A stretch of DNA of 64,000 nt from CAIWHR01 sp963813415 (GCA_963813415.1 CAWEYW010000001.1:1-64000), one strand, 5' to 3'. Positions 1-7,317 are shown, counted from the first letter of the stretch. The notes: generated by a model from the letters alone, not told the origin. Numbers and translations are program-made.

Positions 1-2
1 AG

Positions 3-350
3 CGCACGCTCTATCCTTTGCTGTATCTGTACGGTCTGGCGATCGAACTCGCCCTAAAGGCTTTCTTGCTTCAGCGCGGTCAGTCGCTCTACGACATGAA
101 GAAGTTGTCTCATTCGCAAATCGCACTTCTCTCCCTTGCCCGTCGCCGCAAGCTCGGCCGCGAGGTCAAGCTTTCGCGGCACGAACTCGCCGCTGTTCGT
201 ACGCTCGACATCGTGTACTCCTCCGATCAGTTGCGGTACATCGTCACCGGTTTAACGCGCGTACCTCAGGTGCGTTTGCTTTCTTCCGCTGCGGAGTCCA
301 TCGTTGCGGGCGTCGAGCATTACTGCACGGGATATCGCGGCCATGCCTAA
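3..350 (+). CDS. HEPN-like hypothetical protein, 5' end outside window
   Basis: The frame is open from the first complete codon at the window edge to TAA at 348-350, so the N-terminus is missing. The visible 115 residues begin with a helical stretch (YLYGLAIELALKAFLL) that resembles the first helix of HEPN-like or AbiV-like all-alpha proteins. A TTG at 18 could be read as a start, but the hydrophobic helix continues upstream of it. It is followed at once by an attC site, so it is the cargo of the first, partly visible cassette. The function is unknown; the HEPN link is a resemblance only. Confidence 0.5.
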   Translation, partial: RTLYPLLYLYGLAIELALKAFLLQRGQSLYDMKKLSHSQIALLSLARRRKLGREVKLSRHELAAVRTLDIVYSSDQLRYIVTGLTRVPQVRLLSSAAESIVAGVEHYCTGYRGHA

Positions 351-359
351 CTGCATGTG

Positions 360-443
360 GCCTAACCACGCGTTCAACCGGACGCTGTCCGGCGGCGTCC
401 TGCGGCGCCGCCGGCAGCGCCGGTTAACTTGGTCTGGTTAGGC
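360..443 (+). repeat. attC site 1
   Basis: R'' GCCTAAC at 360-366 and R' GTTAGGC at 437-443 enclose an 84-bp imperfect palindrome rich in GGCGGC/GCCGCC. Another GCCTAAC lies at 345-351, directly upstream. Integrase would cut between G437 and T438. Confidence 0.85.
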
Positions 444-458
444 CGCGGGGCCACCCGG

Positions 459-487
459 TTGCGGCGGTGTACAATTGTACATATAAT
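459..487 (+). promoter_or_regulatory. brnTA promoter and operator, leaderless
   Basis: A -35 TTGCGG (459-464), 17-bp spacer and perfect -10 TATAAT (482-487) end five bases before the brnT ATG at 493, so the transcript should start at or next to the start codon. A perfect 14-bp palindrome TGTACAATTGTACA (468-481) fills the spacer and is a plausible BrnA operator. Confidence 0.7.
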
Positions 488-492
488 GCCGG

Positions 493-759
493 ATGGCGTT
501 CGAGTGGGACCCGGCGAAGAACCGCGCTAACCTGACGAAGCATGGCGTTGACTTTGCCGATGCGGTAGCGGTATTCGAAGATCCGTTCGCTCTCACTCGC
601 CCGGATCCGGATGCGCGTGGTGAGCCGCGTTTCGTCACCTTGGGCGTTGACGCCTTCGGGCGTCACCTCGTGGTCGTCTACGTGGAGCGTAGCGCCAACG
701 TCCGACTGATTTCTGCTCGACCGGCATCGAGAAAGGAGCGCGCTACCTATGAAGGCTGA
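493..759 (+). CDS. brnT: BrnT family ribonuclease toxin
   Basis: This 88-residue protein matches the BrnT family throughout: an N-terminal FEWDPAKNRANLTKHGVDF block, a central ARGEPRFVTLG strand and a C-terminal RLISARPASRKERATYE block. BrnT toxins are RelE-fold RNases neutralised by the DNA-binding antitoxin BrnA. The stop overlaps the start of brnA by 11 bases, giving the usual toxin-first coupled order. No Shine-Dalgarno is visible; the promoter places the ATG at the transcript 5' end. This is a complete, apparently functional cassette system. Confidence 0.92.
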   Translation: MAFEWDPAKNRANLTKHGVDFADAVAVFEDPFALTRPDPDARGEPRFVTLGVDAFGRHLVVVYVERSANVRLISARPASRKERATYEG

Positions 760-997
760 ATACGACTTTTCAAAAGCGAAGCGGGGTGCCGTAATCCCGG
801 CAGTCCCGGGCAAAACCCGAATCACGATCAGACTCGATAACGAGCTAATTGAGTGGTTCCGCGCACGCGTTAACGATGCTGGCGGTGGGAACTACCAGTC
901 ACTCATCAATGATGCGCTGAGGGCGTACGTGAATCAGCAAGGTCTTGAGTCGGCTCTACGTAAGGTAATTCGCGAAGAACTACGCCGGGCTGCCTAG
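749..997 (+). CDS. brnA: BrnA family antitoxin
   Basis: This 82-residue protein has the BrnA layout: a short N-terminal toxin-binding segment (EYDFSKAKRGAV), then a ribbon-helix-helix domain with the strand TRITIRLD and the helices ELIEWFRARV and YQSLINDALRAYV. It should bind BrnT and repress the palindromic promoter at 459-487. It overlaps brnT by 11 bp and ends about 10 bp before the attC site. Confidence 0.92.
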   Translation: MKAEYDFSKAKRGAVIPAVPGKTRITIRLDNELIEWFRARVNDAGGGNYQSLINDALRAYVNQQGLESALRKVIREELRRAA

Positions 998-1007
998 TTG
1001 TGATGCG

Positions 1008-1091
1008 GCCTAACCCGGCGTTCGAGCGGACGCCCATCGGCGCAACTGGGGTACGCAGGCGCCTCCCCGGCGCCGCTCAACTCATTCGTTA
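1008..1091 (+). repeat. attC site 2, interrupted in R' by IS copy 1
   Basis: R'' GCCTAAC is at 1008-1014. The right arm GCCGCTCAACTCATTCGTTA runs to 1091, where the insertion element begins. The missing R' bases GG(T) reappear at 2345-2347 beyond the element. Confidence 0.8.
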
Positions 1092-1107
1092 GATACTCTC
1101 TTTTCTG

Positions 1108-2112
1108 TCAAGCATTTTTGTTCGCGATCTTGAAGAACTTGTCGCCGTCGAAATCCTGATCGTGCTTGAGCATGCCCCAAATGGCGTGCAGCAATTTGCG
1201 CATCACGGCGACCACGGCCTGCATCGGTTTCTTGCCGGCGGCGACGAGTTTGTCGTAGAAGGCTTTGACGTTGGGCTCGTGTTGAATGGCGACCAGCGCC
1301 GGCATGTAGAGCGCGGCGCGCAGATGGCGGTTGCCGACCTTGCTGATGCGTCGCGGGCGATGGACCGAGGTACCCGAATCGTAGGGGCGCGGATCGAGTC
1401 CGGCATGGGCCACCCACTGCGGCGCCGCGAGATCGTCCGGGAGGACCAAGAGTTCGCCCAACAAGCGCATCGCGGAGGCTTCAGCGATGCCTTTGGTCGA
1501 GACCAGGTGGGCGAGCTTGGTCGCCAAAGCGGGCACGCCACGAACCAGTTTCAAGCCGCTGTCGTGCATGCGCTCGATGCGCCGTTCCAGGTGATGGATA
1601 TTGACTTCGATGTCATGGGCGATGGCATCGGCACTGGCTCCGGCAAACTCCGAAGCGTGGCGGCGATTCTTCTCCCGCGCGAGCTCGGTGTTGAGTTGCA
1701 CGATGCGGCGGTTGATCGCCTGCAGCGCCAGGACCTCCGCTGCCGGCGGTTGCCACGCGACAAACGGCATGCGGTCGAGATAGTCCAAAACGCCGCCGGC
1801 GTCCACGGCGTCGGTCTTGGCCCGCTGCATGCATGCCCGGGTGAAATCCTTGATCGCCCGCGGGTTGACCACCATCACTTCCACGTTCTTGGCCTGGTGC
1901 AAGGCGAGCGCGAACTCCAAGCTGTAAATCCCAGTTGCTTCCAGACAGACCCGCGCCGGGTGCCCGCCTTTGGTCGCCCAGCGAATGAATTTCTTGTGCC
2001 CGGCTGCAGTGTTCGCAAACCTCGCCAGCGGCTGCCGTTGCCCTGCGCGCTGCATCGCGCACACCAGCTCTTCCGAATCCACATCGACCCCGACCTGAGT
2101 GACTTGCTTCAT
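1108..2112 (-). CDS. IS110-family DEDD transposase (copy 1)
   Basis: This 334-residue recombinase starts at the ATG at 2112, with GGGAG five to six bases upstream; a longer frame to 2220 lacks this support. The N-terminal RuvC-like DEDD domain shows VGVDVDS, CLEATG and KTDAVDA. The C-terminal Transposase_20 domain contains GLDPRPYDSGTS, with the serine expected to be the nucleophile, followed by RRISKVGNRHLRAALYMPAL. It would catalyse RNA-guided excision and insertion of the element. The gene is intact and identical to copy 2. Confidence 0.93.
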   Translation of the reverse strand: MKQVTQVGVDVDSEELVCAMQRAGQRQPLARFANTAAGHKKFIRWATKGGHPARVCLEATGIYSLEFALALHQAKNVEVMVVNPRAIKDFTRACMQRAKTDAVDAGGVLDYLDRMPFVAWQPPAAEVLALQAINRRIVQLNTELAREKNRRHASEFAGASADAIAHDIEVNIHHLERRIERMHDSGLKLVRGVPALATKLAHLVSTKGIAEASAMRLLGELLVLPDDLAAPQWVAHAGLDPRPYDSGTSVHRPRRISKVGNRHLRAALYMPALVAIQHEPNVKAFYDKLVAAGKKPMQAVVAVMRKLLHAIWGMLKHDQDFDGDKFFKIANKNA

Positions 2113-2182
2113 GGCGGCTCCCGTACTACGCTGAACTCCGGTTCCCCCGACCTTGCACCCTTGCGAAACCGACCTTGTGATG

Positions 2183-2299
2183 CAGACTCTCGCGTCTGTG
2201 ATACTCCACGGTATTGGCAAAGAAGGCGGGGGGCCGATCTAACGAACAAGGTCCATGCCTTAAGGCCACAGCGGCCTCCCCGGAGAAACCATAGTTTCT
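2183..2299 (-). ncRNA. Candidate bridge RNA of IS copy 1
   Basis: Read in the transposase direction, the non-coding end folds into a hairpin (2299-2284, AGAAAC/GTTTCT), then a loop closed by a 9-bp stem with one bulge (2281-2272 with 2236-2228), then a second loop and a hairpin (2198-2183). The first loop contains TGTGGCC (2270-2264), identical to the flank of copy 2, and TTCGTTAG (2246-2239), identical to the attC R' arm at the insertion site. The second loop contains CCAATA (2217-2212) and GAGTATC (2206-2200), which match the two element ends. This is the layout expected of target-binding and donor-binding loops. Confidence 0.7.
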
Positions 2300-2385
2300 G
2301 CCGTCCATAGCGAGCACGGCAAATCGCTCAATTCCAATATACAAGGTTGCATTGGCGAGGGTATCGCTCTGGCCCAGCCAATCTC

Positions 2386-2414
2386 TTGCGTTGCTCTATT
2401 ATTGTAGCTACAAT
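2386..2414 (+). promoter_or_regulatory. brnTA promoter and operator, leaderless
   Basis: A -35 TTGCGT (2386-2391), 17-bp spacer and -10 TACAAT (2409-2414) lie five bases before the ATG at 2420. The perfect 14-bp palindrome ATTGTAGCTACAAT (2401-2414) covers the -10. Confidence 0.68.
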
Positions 2415-2419
2415 AACCT

Positions 2420-2695
2420 ATGCGCGTCACCTTCGATCCAGCCAAACGTGCAAAGACTTTGGCGGAGCGCGGGTTGGACTTCGAGGACGCCGCCATCGTC
2501 TTTGAGGGTGTGACCGTCGAGCTCGAAGATACGCGCCGAAACTATGGCGAGCGTCGCGTCATCTGCTATGGCCTGCTTGCCGGGCGCCTTGTGGTCATTG
2601 GGTACACGCAAAGAGGCGATGTCCGCCACATCTTCAGCATGCGAAAGGGTAACGATCGTGAGAAAGCCCGCCTCGCGCCGTACTTTGAAATCTGA
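2420..2695 (+). CDS. brnT: BrnT family ribonuclease toxin
   Basis: This 91-residue BrnT protein has an N-terminal TFDPAKRAKTLAERGLDFEDA block, a central YGERRVICYGLL strand and a C-terminal RHIFSMRKGNDREKARLA block. It lies just after IS copy 1, so its cassette was separated from its attC boundary by the insertion but the gene is intact. Its promoter has the same geometry as the other brnT cassettes here, and it overlaps the antitoxin gene by 38 bp. The sequence differs clearly from the copy at 493, so the two are different family members and not a recent duplication. Confidence 0.9.
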   Translation: MRVTFDPAKRAKTLAERGLDFEDAAIVFEGVTVELEDTRRNYGERRVICYGLLAGRLVVIGYTQRGDVRHIFSMRKGNDREKARLAPYFEI

Positions 2696-2927
2696 TCTCG
2701 CTCGCGTCGATGCGCATGCGATCCGTCCGCACGAGTACAAGGATCTGCCCGAACTTTCGAAAGAGGACCTGGCGCATGCGGTGGTAAAGAAGGCTGGCCG
2801 GCCCCGCTCTGCCAATCCCCGCAAATTGATCTCGATTCGGCTTCCCGCGGACGTCATTGAGGAATGGAAGGCTACCGGTCCGGGTTGGCAAACCCGTATG
2901 GCCGAGCGCCTTAGCAAGGTTCGTTGA
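2658..2927 (+). CDS. brnA: BrnA-like antitoxin
   Basis: The GTG at 2658 follows a GAAAGGG motif and gives an 89-residue protein. The N-terminal part (HEYKDLPELSKEDLAHAVVKKAGRP) would cover the toxin; the C-terminal part (KLISIRLPADVIEEWKATGPGWQTRMAERL) is the ribbon-helix-helix DNA-binding domain. An upstream ATG in the same frame lies deep inside brnT and is unlikely. This is a longer BrnA subtype than the one at 749. Confidence 0.85.
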   Translation: MRKPASRRTLKSDLARVDAHAIRPHEYKDLPELSKEDLAHAVVKKAGRPRSANPRKLISIRLPADVIEEWKATGPGWQTRMAERLSKVR

Positions 2928-2935
2928 GTGCTGCA

Positions 2936-3022
2936 ACCTAACCCGGCGTTCGAGCGGACGCGGGCCGGCGTTGCTGCGGCCAGTCGGCGCTACTTCCGCG
3001 CCGCTCAACTTAGGCGTTAGGC
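2936..3022 (+). repeat. attC site 3
   Basis: R'' ACCTAAC at 2936-2942 and R' GTTAGGC at 3016-3022, 87 bp. It belongs to the main attC family of this array, with GCGTTCGAGCGGACGC in the left arm and GCGCCGCTCAACTT in the right. Confidence 0.88.
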
Positions 3023-3032
3023 CTTCTGTCAT

Positions 3033-3722
3033 ATGCCATCACCCACCTTCATCGTTGACTGCCCCTTTTGCAAGGCGAAGGTGGCCGCCGCGGAACACGG
3101 ACGAGCCGAACGAAGTGGAATGGACGAGGAGGAAGGCCCCTGGTCGCATCGCATTTACGTGGGAGAGTGTCCGCGATGCCACGCATTGGTCGTGGGTGAA
3201 TCTGTGCAGCTCGAATTTGAAGGGATTGATGCGGAAGAAGATCGCTGGAGCGACGTCATTCGTGTCTATCCAAAGCCAGCTAAGGCTTTCTCAAGTCACC
3301 GAATTCCAAGGGTAGTTACTGATTCGTTCCTTGAGGCTGACCGATCTCTACAGGCAAACGCAAATATCGCCGCCTGCGTTATGCTCGGTCGAGCGCTGGA
3401 GGCACTGTGCCGAGATTTGATTGCCGCAGACGATACAAAGAAGGGCGCCGCGGCTTCGGCCAAGAAGCCGATGCTGGGTGAGGGGATTCGACAGCTCCGT
3501 GACCGAAAAATAATCGACGAGCGCCTCTTCGACTGGAGTCAGCAATTGCAGGCGTTTCGAAATCTTGCGGCTCACCCAGAGGATATCTCAATCTCGCGCG
3601 ACGATGCCGAGGACCTGCAAACGTTCGCTTACGCGATCGTCGAGTACGTCTATGACCTCACAGACCGATACGCCGAGTTCAAAGCACGTGTTCAATCGCG
3701 GGCCAAGCGAACAAAGGCCTAA
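3033..3722 (+). CDS. DUF4145-like zinc-ribbon protein
   Basis: This 229-residue protein starts with a zinc ribbon (CPFC near residue 10 and CPRC near residue 47). It continues with the all-helical region typical of DUF4145, including LGRALEALCRDLI and RNLAAHPEDISISRDDAEDLQTFA, a HEPN-like core. DUF4145 proteins often travel with defence and mobile loci, but their activity is not generally established. It fills its cassette, and the stop codon overlaps the R'' box of the next attC. Confidence 0.8.
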   Translation: MPSPTFIVDCPFCKAKVAAAEHGRAERSGMDEEEGPWSHRIYVGECPRCHALVVGESVQLEFEGIDAEEDRWSDVIRVYPKPAKAFSSHRIPRVVTDSFLEADRSLQANANIAACVMLGRALEALCRDLIAADDTKKGAAASAKKPMLGEGIRQLRDRKIIDERLFDWSQQLQAFRNLAAHPEDISISRDDAEDLQTFAYAIVEYVYDLTDRYAEFKARVQSRAKRTKA

Positions 3723-3803
3723 CCGCGCGTTGGAGCGGACGCCGATCTGCGCTGCTGTTCCCAGTCGGCGCTTGCACGGCGCCGCTCAACTGGTTCGTTA
3801 GGC
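3717..3803 (+). repeat. attC site 4, unoccupied IS target match
   Basis: R'' GCCTAAC at 3717-3723 and R' GTTAGGC at 3797-3803. Positions 3793-3801 read GTTCGTTAG, nine bases that match the putative guide of the IS bridge RNA exactly. Confidence 0.88.
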
Positions 3804-3808
3804 TCCTT

Positions 3809-4411
3809 ATGCCACGCCTCCGCGTCACCAAGAATGGCGAACGCCTCTGTACCGTTGGGTCAGACGATGTGTGGATGTTTAGCGCCGGGGTCTCGGTTGA
3901 ACTGTGGGGACCGGATGCGTCGGCGCTGAACGTAAGCGGCGGCTCGAAGCGACGCAGCGACGGCACTCACGATTTCCTTATCTGGGCGCTCCCGCATGAC
4001 CTTGTACGAGGTGACGTGATCGACATTTACTTCGAGGACGGTGCCGAGTCTGATCCGCCGGGGAGGGTGTGCGAAACTGAACTTGAGGAGCCACTCGACG
4101 ATGAGGCGCAGTTCAAGTCATGGCCGCCGAGCGAAGCCGCGCTATTGGAGTGGGAAGCGCGTCCCGCGCTGAACGAATCGTTGCGTTGGCGCTTCTTGCT
4201 GAATGACGAGGTTCCGCAGTTCATCGGTCCAGACGCGCAACGGCAGCACGTCGGGTTACATACGTTGTGGAATGAGGAGCGGCCGGACCGACTTCGCGTA
4301 AGCCTTTCAAAGTCTTCGCTGCGGGAGATCTGTAGCCGAACCGGAGGTGAGGAATTGCGTCTCGCATATGTTCCCGTTGGCAGCCATGTGCAAGTCGCGG
4401 TCGGAGCCTAA
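3809..4411 (+). CDS. Hypothetical cassette protein
   Basis: This 200-residue protein begins six bases after the attC boundary and ends inside the next R''. It is acidic, with alternating charged and hydrophobic strands in the first half (RLCTVGSDDVWMFSAGVSVELWG) and no signal peptide or membrane segment. I recognise no family. It is the only gene of its cassette, with codon composition like that of the neighbours. Confidence 0.7.
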   Translation: MPRLRVTKNGERLCTVGSDDVWMFSAGVSVELWGPDASALNVSGGSKRRSDGTHDFLIWALPHDLVRGDVIDIYFEDGAESDPPGRVCETELEEPLDDEAQFKSWPPSEAALLEWEARPALNESLRWRFLLNDEVPQFIGPDAQRQHVGLHTLWNEERPDRLRVSLSKSSLREICSRTGGEELRLAYVPVGSHVQVAVGA

Positions 4412-4492
4412 CCCCGCGTTCGAGCGGACGCCGATCTGCGCTGTCGTGCGCAGTCGGCGCGACCACGGCGCCGCTCAACGCTGTCGTTAGGC
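4406..4492 (+). repeat. attC site 5
   Basis: R'' GCCTAAC at 4406-4412 and R' GTTAGGC at 4486-4492, 87 bp, main family (right arm CGCTCAACGCTGTCGTTAGGC variant). Confidence 0.88.
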
Positions 4493-4504
4493 GTCAATAG
4501 TAGC

Positions 4505-5119
4505 GTGGCCTATCACCCCATTTCGTCGCCGCCACTGCCGCCGAAGGTGAAGCGGTTGATTTGGAAATTGGAGCGCCATTACATTCAGCCTGTACATGCG
4601 ATGTTCCGCCTGCCGCTGCCGAACTATCGCGTGGAAGGTCAGTTTCATTTTTCGATGGCTCAAACGTTGTTGAGTGCCATCGCCGGTTTGTCGACGACGT
4701 TGTATTCGACGAAAGGCTCGAACGGTGCGCGGTTTCGGGGAACGGTGACCGGCTATTACCCATTCACCGAAGAGCCGCTGAATGCACCAGCGCCCGACGT
4801 AGCCGCGCAGACACTTTGGTCCGTCTTACGGAACCCGCTAGCCCACGACCTTGGCCTTGACCTGGAAAAGCACGCGAAGACGCCGGAAATTAAAATCATG
4901 CGGAATCTGACCAGGGCCAATTCGCGCGGCTTGCCTGAATCCGCGATTGAGGCGCTGGAATGTTCCGCGACGAGCCCACTTCGGCACCCGACAGTACAGA
5001 TTAGACCAGACGCCACCGTGTTGTTCATCGACGCTCTATATCGCGGCGTGCGCCGCCTCACCGAGCGCATGTTGTGTGACTCCAGCCGGGTGAATGCTGC
5101 GGAGGCTGCGCTGCCATGA
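4505..5119 (+). CDS. Hypothetical cassette protein
   Basis: This 204-residue protein starts with GTG at 4505, about a dozen bases after the attC. It has an N-terminal helix-rich part, a Ser/Thr/Gly-rich middle and a conserved-looking segment TLWSVLRNPLAHDLGLDLEKHAK. The NPLAHDLG stretch resembles the RNxxxH-type motif of HEPN or Abi-like nucleases, but I cannot assign a family by eye. It has no signal peptide or membrane helix and is the only gene of its cassette. Confidence 0.68.
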   Translation: MAYHPISSPPLPPKVKRLIWKLERHYIQPVHAMFRLPLPNYRVEGQFHFSMAQTLLSAIAGLSTTLYSTKGSNGARFRGTVTGYYPFTEEPLNAPAPDVAAQTLWSVLRNPLAHDLGLDLEKHAKTPEIKIMRNLTRANSRGLPESAIEALECSATSPLRHPTVQIRPDATVLFIDALYRGVRRLTERMLCDSSRVNAAEAALP

Positions 5120-5132
5120 AGCGGTGTCTGAC

Positions 5133-5219
5133 GCCTAACCGTGCGTTCGAGCGGACGCCGATGGGCGTTCCTTCAACCAGTCGGCGCTTGCGCGGCGCCG
5201 CTCAACGCTGTCGTTAGGC
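5133..5219 (+). repeat. attC site 6
   Basis: R'' GCCTAAC at 5133-5139 and R' GTTAGGC at 5213-5219, 87 bp, main family. Confidence 0.88.
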
Positions 5220-5242
5220 GCCGTCCACGCGAGCCATTGCAC

Positions 5243-5583
5243 ATGAAAGCGGAGGGATCTTGCTGTCCGAAGTGCGCAACATGTTTAACGGTATCGAAGG
5301 AAGATGGTGGCCCCAGCTACGCCAGCATTTCGCACGCCGTTTGACGGTATTGCGCAGTTGCGAAGGTACGGTGCCCAAACTGCGCCGCCGTGTTTGAGTG
5401 CTACGAGCTGCGGGTCTGCCGCGTTGTCAAGCTGTCTCACCTCGGGCATTCTGGTACCTGTTTGTGGCTGCTTGGCTGGCTGGATTGATCTACTTTGCGG
5501 GCTCGCTGCTTATTGAGGCGCGCAGATCGAGTTTGCTGGGCTTAACGGCCAAATACTTCAACGAGGTGGGCGATGGCGCCTAA
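5243..5583 (+). pseudogene. Broken zinc-ribbon membrane protein gene
   Basis: ATG 5243 opens a short frame with a zinc-ribbon half (CCPKCATC) that stops at 5342-5344. The same frame resumes with a second half (CPNCAAVFECYELRVC), and a shifted frame then gives one membrane helix (FWYLFVAAWLAGLIYFAGSLL) and a tail ending in the next attC. Read together this looks like a zinc-ribbon plus single-helix membrane protein broken by one stop and one frameshift. The tail alone could be translated from a GTG at 5398. The family is unknown. Confidence 0.45.
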
Positions 5584-5665
5584 CCCTGCGTTCGAGCGGA
5601 CGCGGATCGGCGTTAGCTTCTCCCAGTCGGCGCTTCTGCCGCGCCGCTCAACGCTGTCGTTAGGC
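5578..5665 (+). repeat. attC site 7
   Basis: R'' GCCTAAC at 5578-5584 and R' GTTAGGC at 5659-5665, 88 bp, main family. Confidence 0.88.
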
Positions 5666-5684
5666 GTCTCGGTATTGGAGAGCA

Positions 5685-6515
5685 ATGATGCCTTCCCATG
5701 TCGATGTGGATCGGTTCCGCGACTTCGAGCGAACTGCGCATGACCGAATCGCGGAGTCGTACCACGCCTTCTTCGTTCCGATCACGGAGCACGCCGCGGA
5801 ACCTCTACTCGATGCGGCTGGCGTCCGAAGCGGGATGCGAATTCTCGATATCGCGACGGGTACCGGAGTAGCCGCTGCGCACGCCGCCGCGCGAGGGGCT
5901 GTGGCTACGGGCGTGGATCTCTCGTCGCGGATGATCTCACTCGCGGCAGAACTCTACCCGACCTGCACTTTTCGCGAAGCGGACGTCGAGTGCTTGCCCT
6001 TTACCGACGCATTGTTCGACGCGGTTGTCTGCGCGTTCGGAATCGGGCATTTTCCTCGCGCCGAGATTGCCGTCGCCGAATGCGAGCGGGTGCTTGTTCC
6101 ACACGGGCGACTCTCGTTAGCGTGGTGGGACGTGCCTGTGCGCAACCGCCTCCACGGTGTGTTGCTAGAGGCGGTCACACAGGTTGACGCCAAGCCGCCA
6201 CCGGACCTTCCTGCCGGACCACCGATGTTTCGCTATTCGGACGATGGGGCCTTGACTGCGCTGCTCACTTCAGCTGGTCTTGAGCGGGTCAACGTGACGT
6301 CTCATGACTTCGTCTACACAATCCCCAACCCCGACGCCCTGTGGGACGGCGCAATGGGCAGTCTTGCGCGAACGGCAGCGCTTTTGCGCGGGCAGACCCC
6401 TGAGGTGCGGGCTTGTATTCGAGCCGCCTTCGATCAGCTCGCGGGTGCCTATTGCACCTCCGACGGCCTGGAGCTACCGATGGCATTTAAGATCGCCTCC
6501 GGCCAAAAGAGATGA
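5685..6515 (+). CDS. Class I SAM-dependent methyltransferase
   Basis: This 276-residue protein has the Rossmann methyltransferase motifs in order: motif I LDIATGTGVAAAHAA near residue 54, the acidic loop VATGVDLSS near 76, and motif IV/V region FDAVVCAFGIGHF near 113. The family (Methyltransf_11/UbiE-like) methylates small molecules; the substrate cannot be told. GGAGAG lies just upstream of two adjacent ATG codons (5685 and 5688). It is a complete, single-gene cassette and larger than most others here. Confidence 0.85.
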   Translation: MMPSHVDVDRFRDFERTAHDRIAESYHAFFVPITEHAAEPLLDAAGVRSGMRILDIATGTGVAAAHAAARGAVATGVDLSSRMISLAAELYPTCTFREADVECLPFTDALFDAVVCAFGIGHFPRAEIAVAECERVLVPHGRLSLAWWDVPVRNRLHGVLLEAVTQVDAKPPPDLPAGPPMFRYSDDGALTALLTSAGLERVNVTSHDFVYTIPNPDALWDGAMGSLARTAALLRGQTPEVRACIRAAFDQLAGAYCTSDGLELPMAFKIASGQKR

Positions 6516-6585
6516 GCCAACGTGACCAGCAATTCGCAGGTCCGGTCACGTGCTTTGGTTGCACTCCGATCCTGTGGCACAGGAC

Positions 6586-6672
6586 GTCTAACCGTGCGTT
6601 GGAGCGGACGCCGATCGGCGTTGCTTCAACCAGTCGGCGCTCACACGGCGCCGCTCAACGCTGTCGTTAGGC
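6586..6672 (+). repeat. attC site 8
   Basis: R'' GTCTAAC at 6586-6592 and R' GTTAGGC at 6666-6672, 87 bp, main family. Confidence 0.86.
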
Positions 6673-6726
6673 GTCGGCGGGCGCTCGCCCGGCTCCGCGC
6701 GCCGGTTACCTTGTTCGTATAGGCGT
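6673..6726 (+). repeat. Right half of a second-type attC fused behind site 8
   Basis: Directly after the R' of site 8, GGCGGGCGCTCGCCCGG and CGCGCCGGTTACCTTGTTCG resemble the right half of the second attC type (compare 9922-10003 and 12698-12778). It ends in a damaged R' (CGTATAGGC). No R'' is present, so this looks like a deletion scar between two attC sites. Confidence 0.5.
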
Positions 6727-6770
6727 CGCGCAATGGTCGTCCGCTCGGGAATCGTCGCGCACCGCGCCAG

Positions 6771-6925
6771 TCTTGACGAAGCCGACGCTGGCATTTGCCG
6801 CTATCCTCACAGGTGGCGCGATGTCGTTCTACGGTGGCTTTGCCTTGCTCGATGCGCTTGGACTATCCTCGGATACGCTGTCGTGAGCGCGGGCTTGGTG
6901 CTCCTTGGGCTGGGGATCCGCTGTC
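6771..6925 (+). pseudogene. Remnant of a membrane protein gene
   Basis: One frame reads LTKPTLAFAAILTGGAMSFYG and, a few residues on, ALLDALGLSSDTLS before a TGA at 6886-6888. The following bases in the same frame give AGLVLLGLGI. This looks like part of a small membrane protein, interrupted by a stop and fused to the brnTA remnant that follows. I recognise no family. Confidence 0.35.
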
Positions 6926-6929
6926 CAAG

Positions 6930-7125
6930 GGCGGTGCCCCCGTGGTCGTCTACGTGCGAGCGTCGCGCCAGCATCCGTCTGCTTTCTGCTCGACCGGATT
7001 CGAAAAGGAGCCGCGGATACCTATGAACGCTGCAGTACGGACTTCTGCAAAAGCGAACCGGGGTGCCGTGATCCCGGCAAGCTCGGGCAAAACCCGAACC
7101 ACGACCAGATTCGGTTTCGCTTGAA
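6930..7125 (+). pseudogene. Degraded brnTA pair
   Basis: The DNA from about 6940 is closely similar to 670-830 of the intact brnTA cassette: VVVY, then the frame-shifted RLLSARPDSKRSRGYL for the toxin end, then an antitoxin start at 7023 (MNAAVRTSAKANRGAVIPAS, then GKTRTTTR) that stops at 7124 before the ribbon-helix-helix helices. The toxin N-terminus and the antitoxin DNA-binding domain are both gone. A short open tail (LIRECEDVRERVRVALSRLS) continues in another frame to the next attC, perhaps the end of a third gene. Confidence 0.65.
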
Positions 7126-7230
7126 CCGCTGATTCGGGAATGTGAAGACGTTCGGGAACGCGTGCGTGTGGCACTTAGCCGGTTATCAAGTGAGGTTCAC
7201 GATCCATACCGCGCCAAGGACAATGATGCG

Positions 7231-7317
7231 GCCTAACCCTGCGTTCGAGCGGACGCCGATCAGCGTTGCTTCTTTCAGTCCGCGCTTCTGCGGCGCCGCT
7301 CAACGCTATCGTTAGGC
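7231..7317 (+). repeat. attC site 9
   Basis: R'' GCCTAAC at 7231-7237 and R' GTTAGGC at 7311-7317, 87 bp, main family. The next gene starts at the very next base. Confidence 0.88.

Larger units (their letters stand above)
1092..2344 (-). mobile_element. IS110/IS1111-superfamily insertion sequence, copy 1
   Basis: The element is about 1,253 bp, with ends uncertain by one to three bases because the flanks share G and A. The sequence 1068-2346 is identical to 8443-9721, which includes the shared attC arm. It carries one DEDD transposase gene on the minus strand, only about 16 bp of non-coding DNA downstream and about 230 bp upstream. It sits inside the R' box of an attC without an obvious target duplication, as described for attC-targeting IS1111-family elements. 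The long non-coding end upstream of the gene is more like the IS110 group. Confidence 0.88.

Noticed and set aside
1162..2310. A 382-codon open frame on the + strand across the IS (and its twin at 8537-9685)
   Set aside because: It is antisense to the DEDD transposase, has no family-like sequence and arises from GC-rich codon bias.
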